A DNA stretch of 14,625 nt from Bacteroides sp. (GTDB lineage Bacteria > Bacteroidota > Bacteroidia > Bacteroidales > Bacteroidaceae): positions 1 through 14,625 of the forward strand of contig JASLCG010000136.1 of assembly GCA_030151885.1 (NCBI GenBank), in the 5' to 3' direction. This document shows positions 13,949 to 14,625 of the stretch, one piece after another. Positions within the stretch are counted from its first letter, which is position 1. Every line of letters begins with the position of its first letter. Below the pieces are notes generated by a model. That model was not told where the DNA came from and ran no database searches. It saw only the letters and a program-made list of their open reading frames with translations. Position numbers and translations under genes: made by a program.

Positions 13949-14496
13949 ATGAAAACAGAATTTGAAAAACTAAGGAATCAAGAGTGGACAGATATGTATG
14001 ATGAAGAGATTCATAAAAGGCTTTATGAAGGAAAAAAAAGTCTTGTGAATTCAATCAAACGTTTTGTAATGGTCCAGGATTTAGAGATGCATTAAAAAAT
14101 TTAATTCCTTCAATACCTAATTCATCAACAATATGTCCTCCTTTTTACTGTGATTATGGTGATGGGATATTACTTGGAGAGAATGTCTTTATTAATATGA
14201 ATTGTACATTCTTAGATGGTGGTTATATTATGATTGGAAACAATACTTTAATTGGACCTAATGTTCAAATATACACACCACATCACCCAAAAGATGCAAA
14301 ACAAAGAAGAACACTGATTGAAAAGTCTTTGCCTGTTACCATTGGTAGTGATTGTTGGATTGGAGGTGGCGTAATCATCTGTCCTGGAGTAATTATTGGA
14401 GATAGAGTTATTGTTGGAGCTGGTAGTATTGTCACAAAAAATATAGCTTCAGATGCAGTTGTAGCAGGAAACCCAGCAAGAACGATTAAAAAATAA
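13949..14496 (+). pseudogene. Sugar O-acetyltransferase (Maa/LacA-like, hexapeptide repeat), split by a frameshift
   Basis: The gene opens with MKTEFEKLRNQEWTDMYDEE, the N-terminal cap helices of maltose/galactoside acetyltransferases, but this frame stops after 48 codons (TAA at 14093-14095). The remainder continues in another frame (SCEFNQTFCNGPG, then FYCDYGDGILLGENVFINMN). Left-handed beta-helix repeats follow, with an acetyl-CoA-site histidine pair in YTPHHPKD and a normal ending VVAGNPARTIKK. One extra A in the run of eight A at 14032-14039 (nine instead of eight) would restore a continuous 182-residue protein, the normal family length. Everything else looks intact, so this is a recent pseudogene, a homopolymer sequencing error, or a gene read through by slippage. 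An internal ATG at 14197 would give only a 99-residue fragment without the cap. The substrate sugar cannot be told. Confidence 0.88.
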
Positions 14497-14517
14497 GTAA
14501 AAAAAAGGCTCAGAAAT

Positions 14518-14547
14518 TTGTCTGTATCAAAAATAGACGTATCTTTG
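14518..14547 (+). promoter_or_regulatory. tRNA-Val promoter
   Basis: TTG at 14518-14520 and TATCTTTG at 14540-14547 are separated by 19 bases, a near-perfect Bacteroidetes -33/-7 promoter. Transcription should start around 14553-14555, about 15 bases before the mature tRNA. No terminator hairpin was seen between the acetyltransferase stop and this promoter. Confidence 0.75.
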
Positions 14548-14568
14548 CATCGCTTTAGAAAGGAAAGA

Positions 14569-14625
14569 GGGCGTTTAGCTCAGTTGGTTCAGAGCATCTG
14601 CCTTACAAGCAGAGGGTCGGCGGTT
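14569..14625 (+). tRNA. tRNA-Val (anticodon TAC), 3' end cut by the window edge
   Basis: The first 57 bases of a tRNA are present. GGGCGTT forms the 5' acceptor strand. The D arm GCTC...GAGC follows. The anticodon stem TCTGC/GCAGA encloses the loop CTTACAA, placing TAC as anticodon, which reads GTA and other Val codons. A variable loop and the start of the T arm (GGCGGTT) come last. The T-loop and 3' acceptor strand lie beyond the edge. Other tRNA genes may follow in the same transcript, but that is not visible. Confidence 0.95.

Noticed and set aside
14197..14496. A stand-alone 99-residue acetyltransferase starting at the ATG at 14197
   Set aside because: The same frame continues upstream with conserved acetyltransferase sequence back to the A8 run, so this ATG is internal and the fragment lacks the cap helices and first repeats.

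Overview
The window reads as a stretch of AT-rich Bacteroidetes chromosome, most likely order Bacteroidales. Three things support this: TAnnTTTG-type -7 promoter boxes, AT-rich gene starts with weak or no Shine-Dalgarno sequence, and proteins whose sequence style matches Bacteroidales families (MutL, YaaA, the OstA-like protein, CarB). The genus cannot be fixed from the sequence. Almost everything is core housekeeping. There is no phage, insertion sequence or CRISPR array.

Region 1 (1-8526, + strand). After the terminator of an off-window gene comes guaB (IMP dehydrogenase), with its own promoter and terminator. An envelope-biogenesis and repair block follows: a diverged parvulin-like periplasmic protein, surA (outer-membrane-protein chaperone), a long OstA/LptA-like lipopolysaccharide-transport protein, a 102-residue single-pass membrane protein of unknown role, and mutL (mismatch repair). 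A perfect bidirectional terminator hairpin closes the block and also serves trpS, which converges from the other strand.

Region 2 (8542-13116). trpS (- strand) and carB (+ strand) are divergent, with 295 bases between them. That gap is the most interesting part of the window. It has back-to-back promoter boxes. On the + strand it also has a roughly 190-base leader with a possible 37-codon reading frame, a hairpin, a U-rich tract, and a strong intrinsic terminator 43 bases before carB. The order resembles the UTP-sensing attenuator of enterobacterial pyrBI. CarB makes carbamoyl phosphate for pyrimidines and arginine, so such control would make sense, but a free-standing small RNA is an equally serious alternative. 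CarB resembles eukaryotic (CAD-like) synthetases more than the E. coli enzyme, and no carA lies beside it.

Region 3 (13128-14625). yaaA (peroxide-stress protein) is followed 5 bases later by a hexapeptide-repeat acetyltransferase gene. That gene is split by a single-base frameshift at a run of eight A. A tRNA-Val(TAC) gene with a good Bacteroidetes promoter runs off the right edge.
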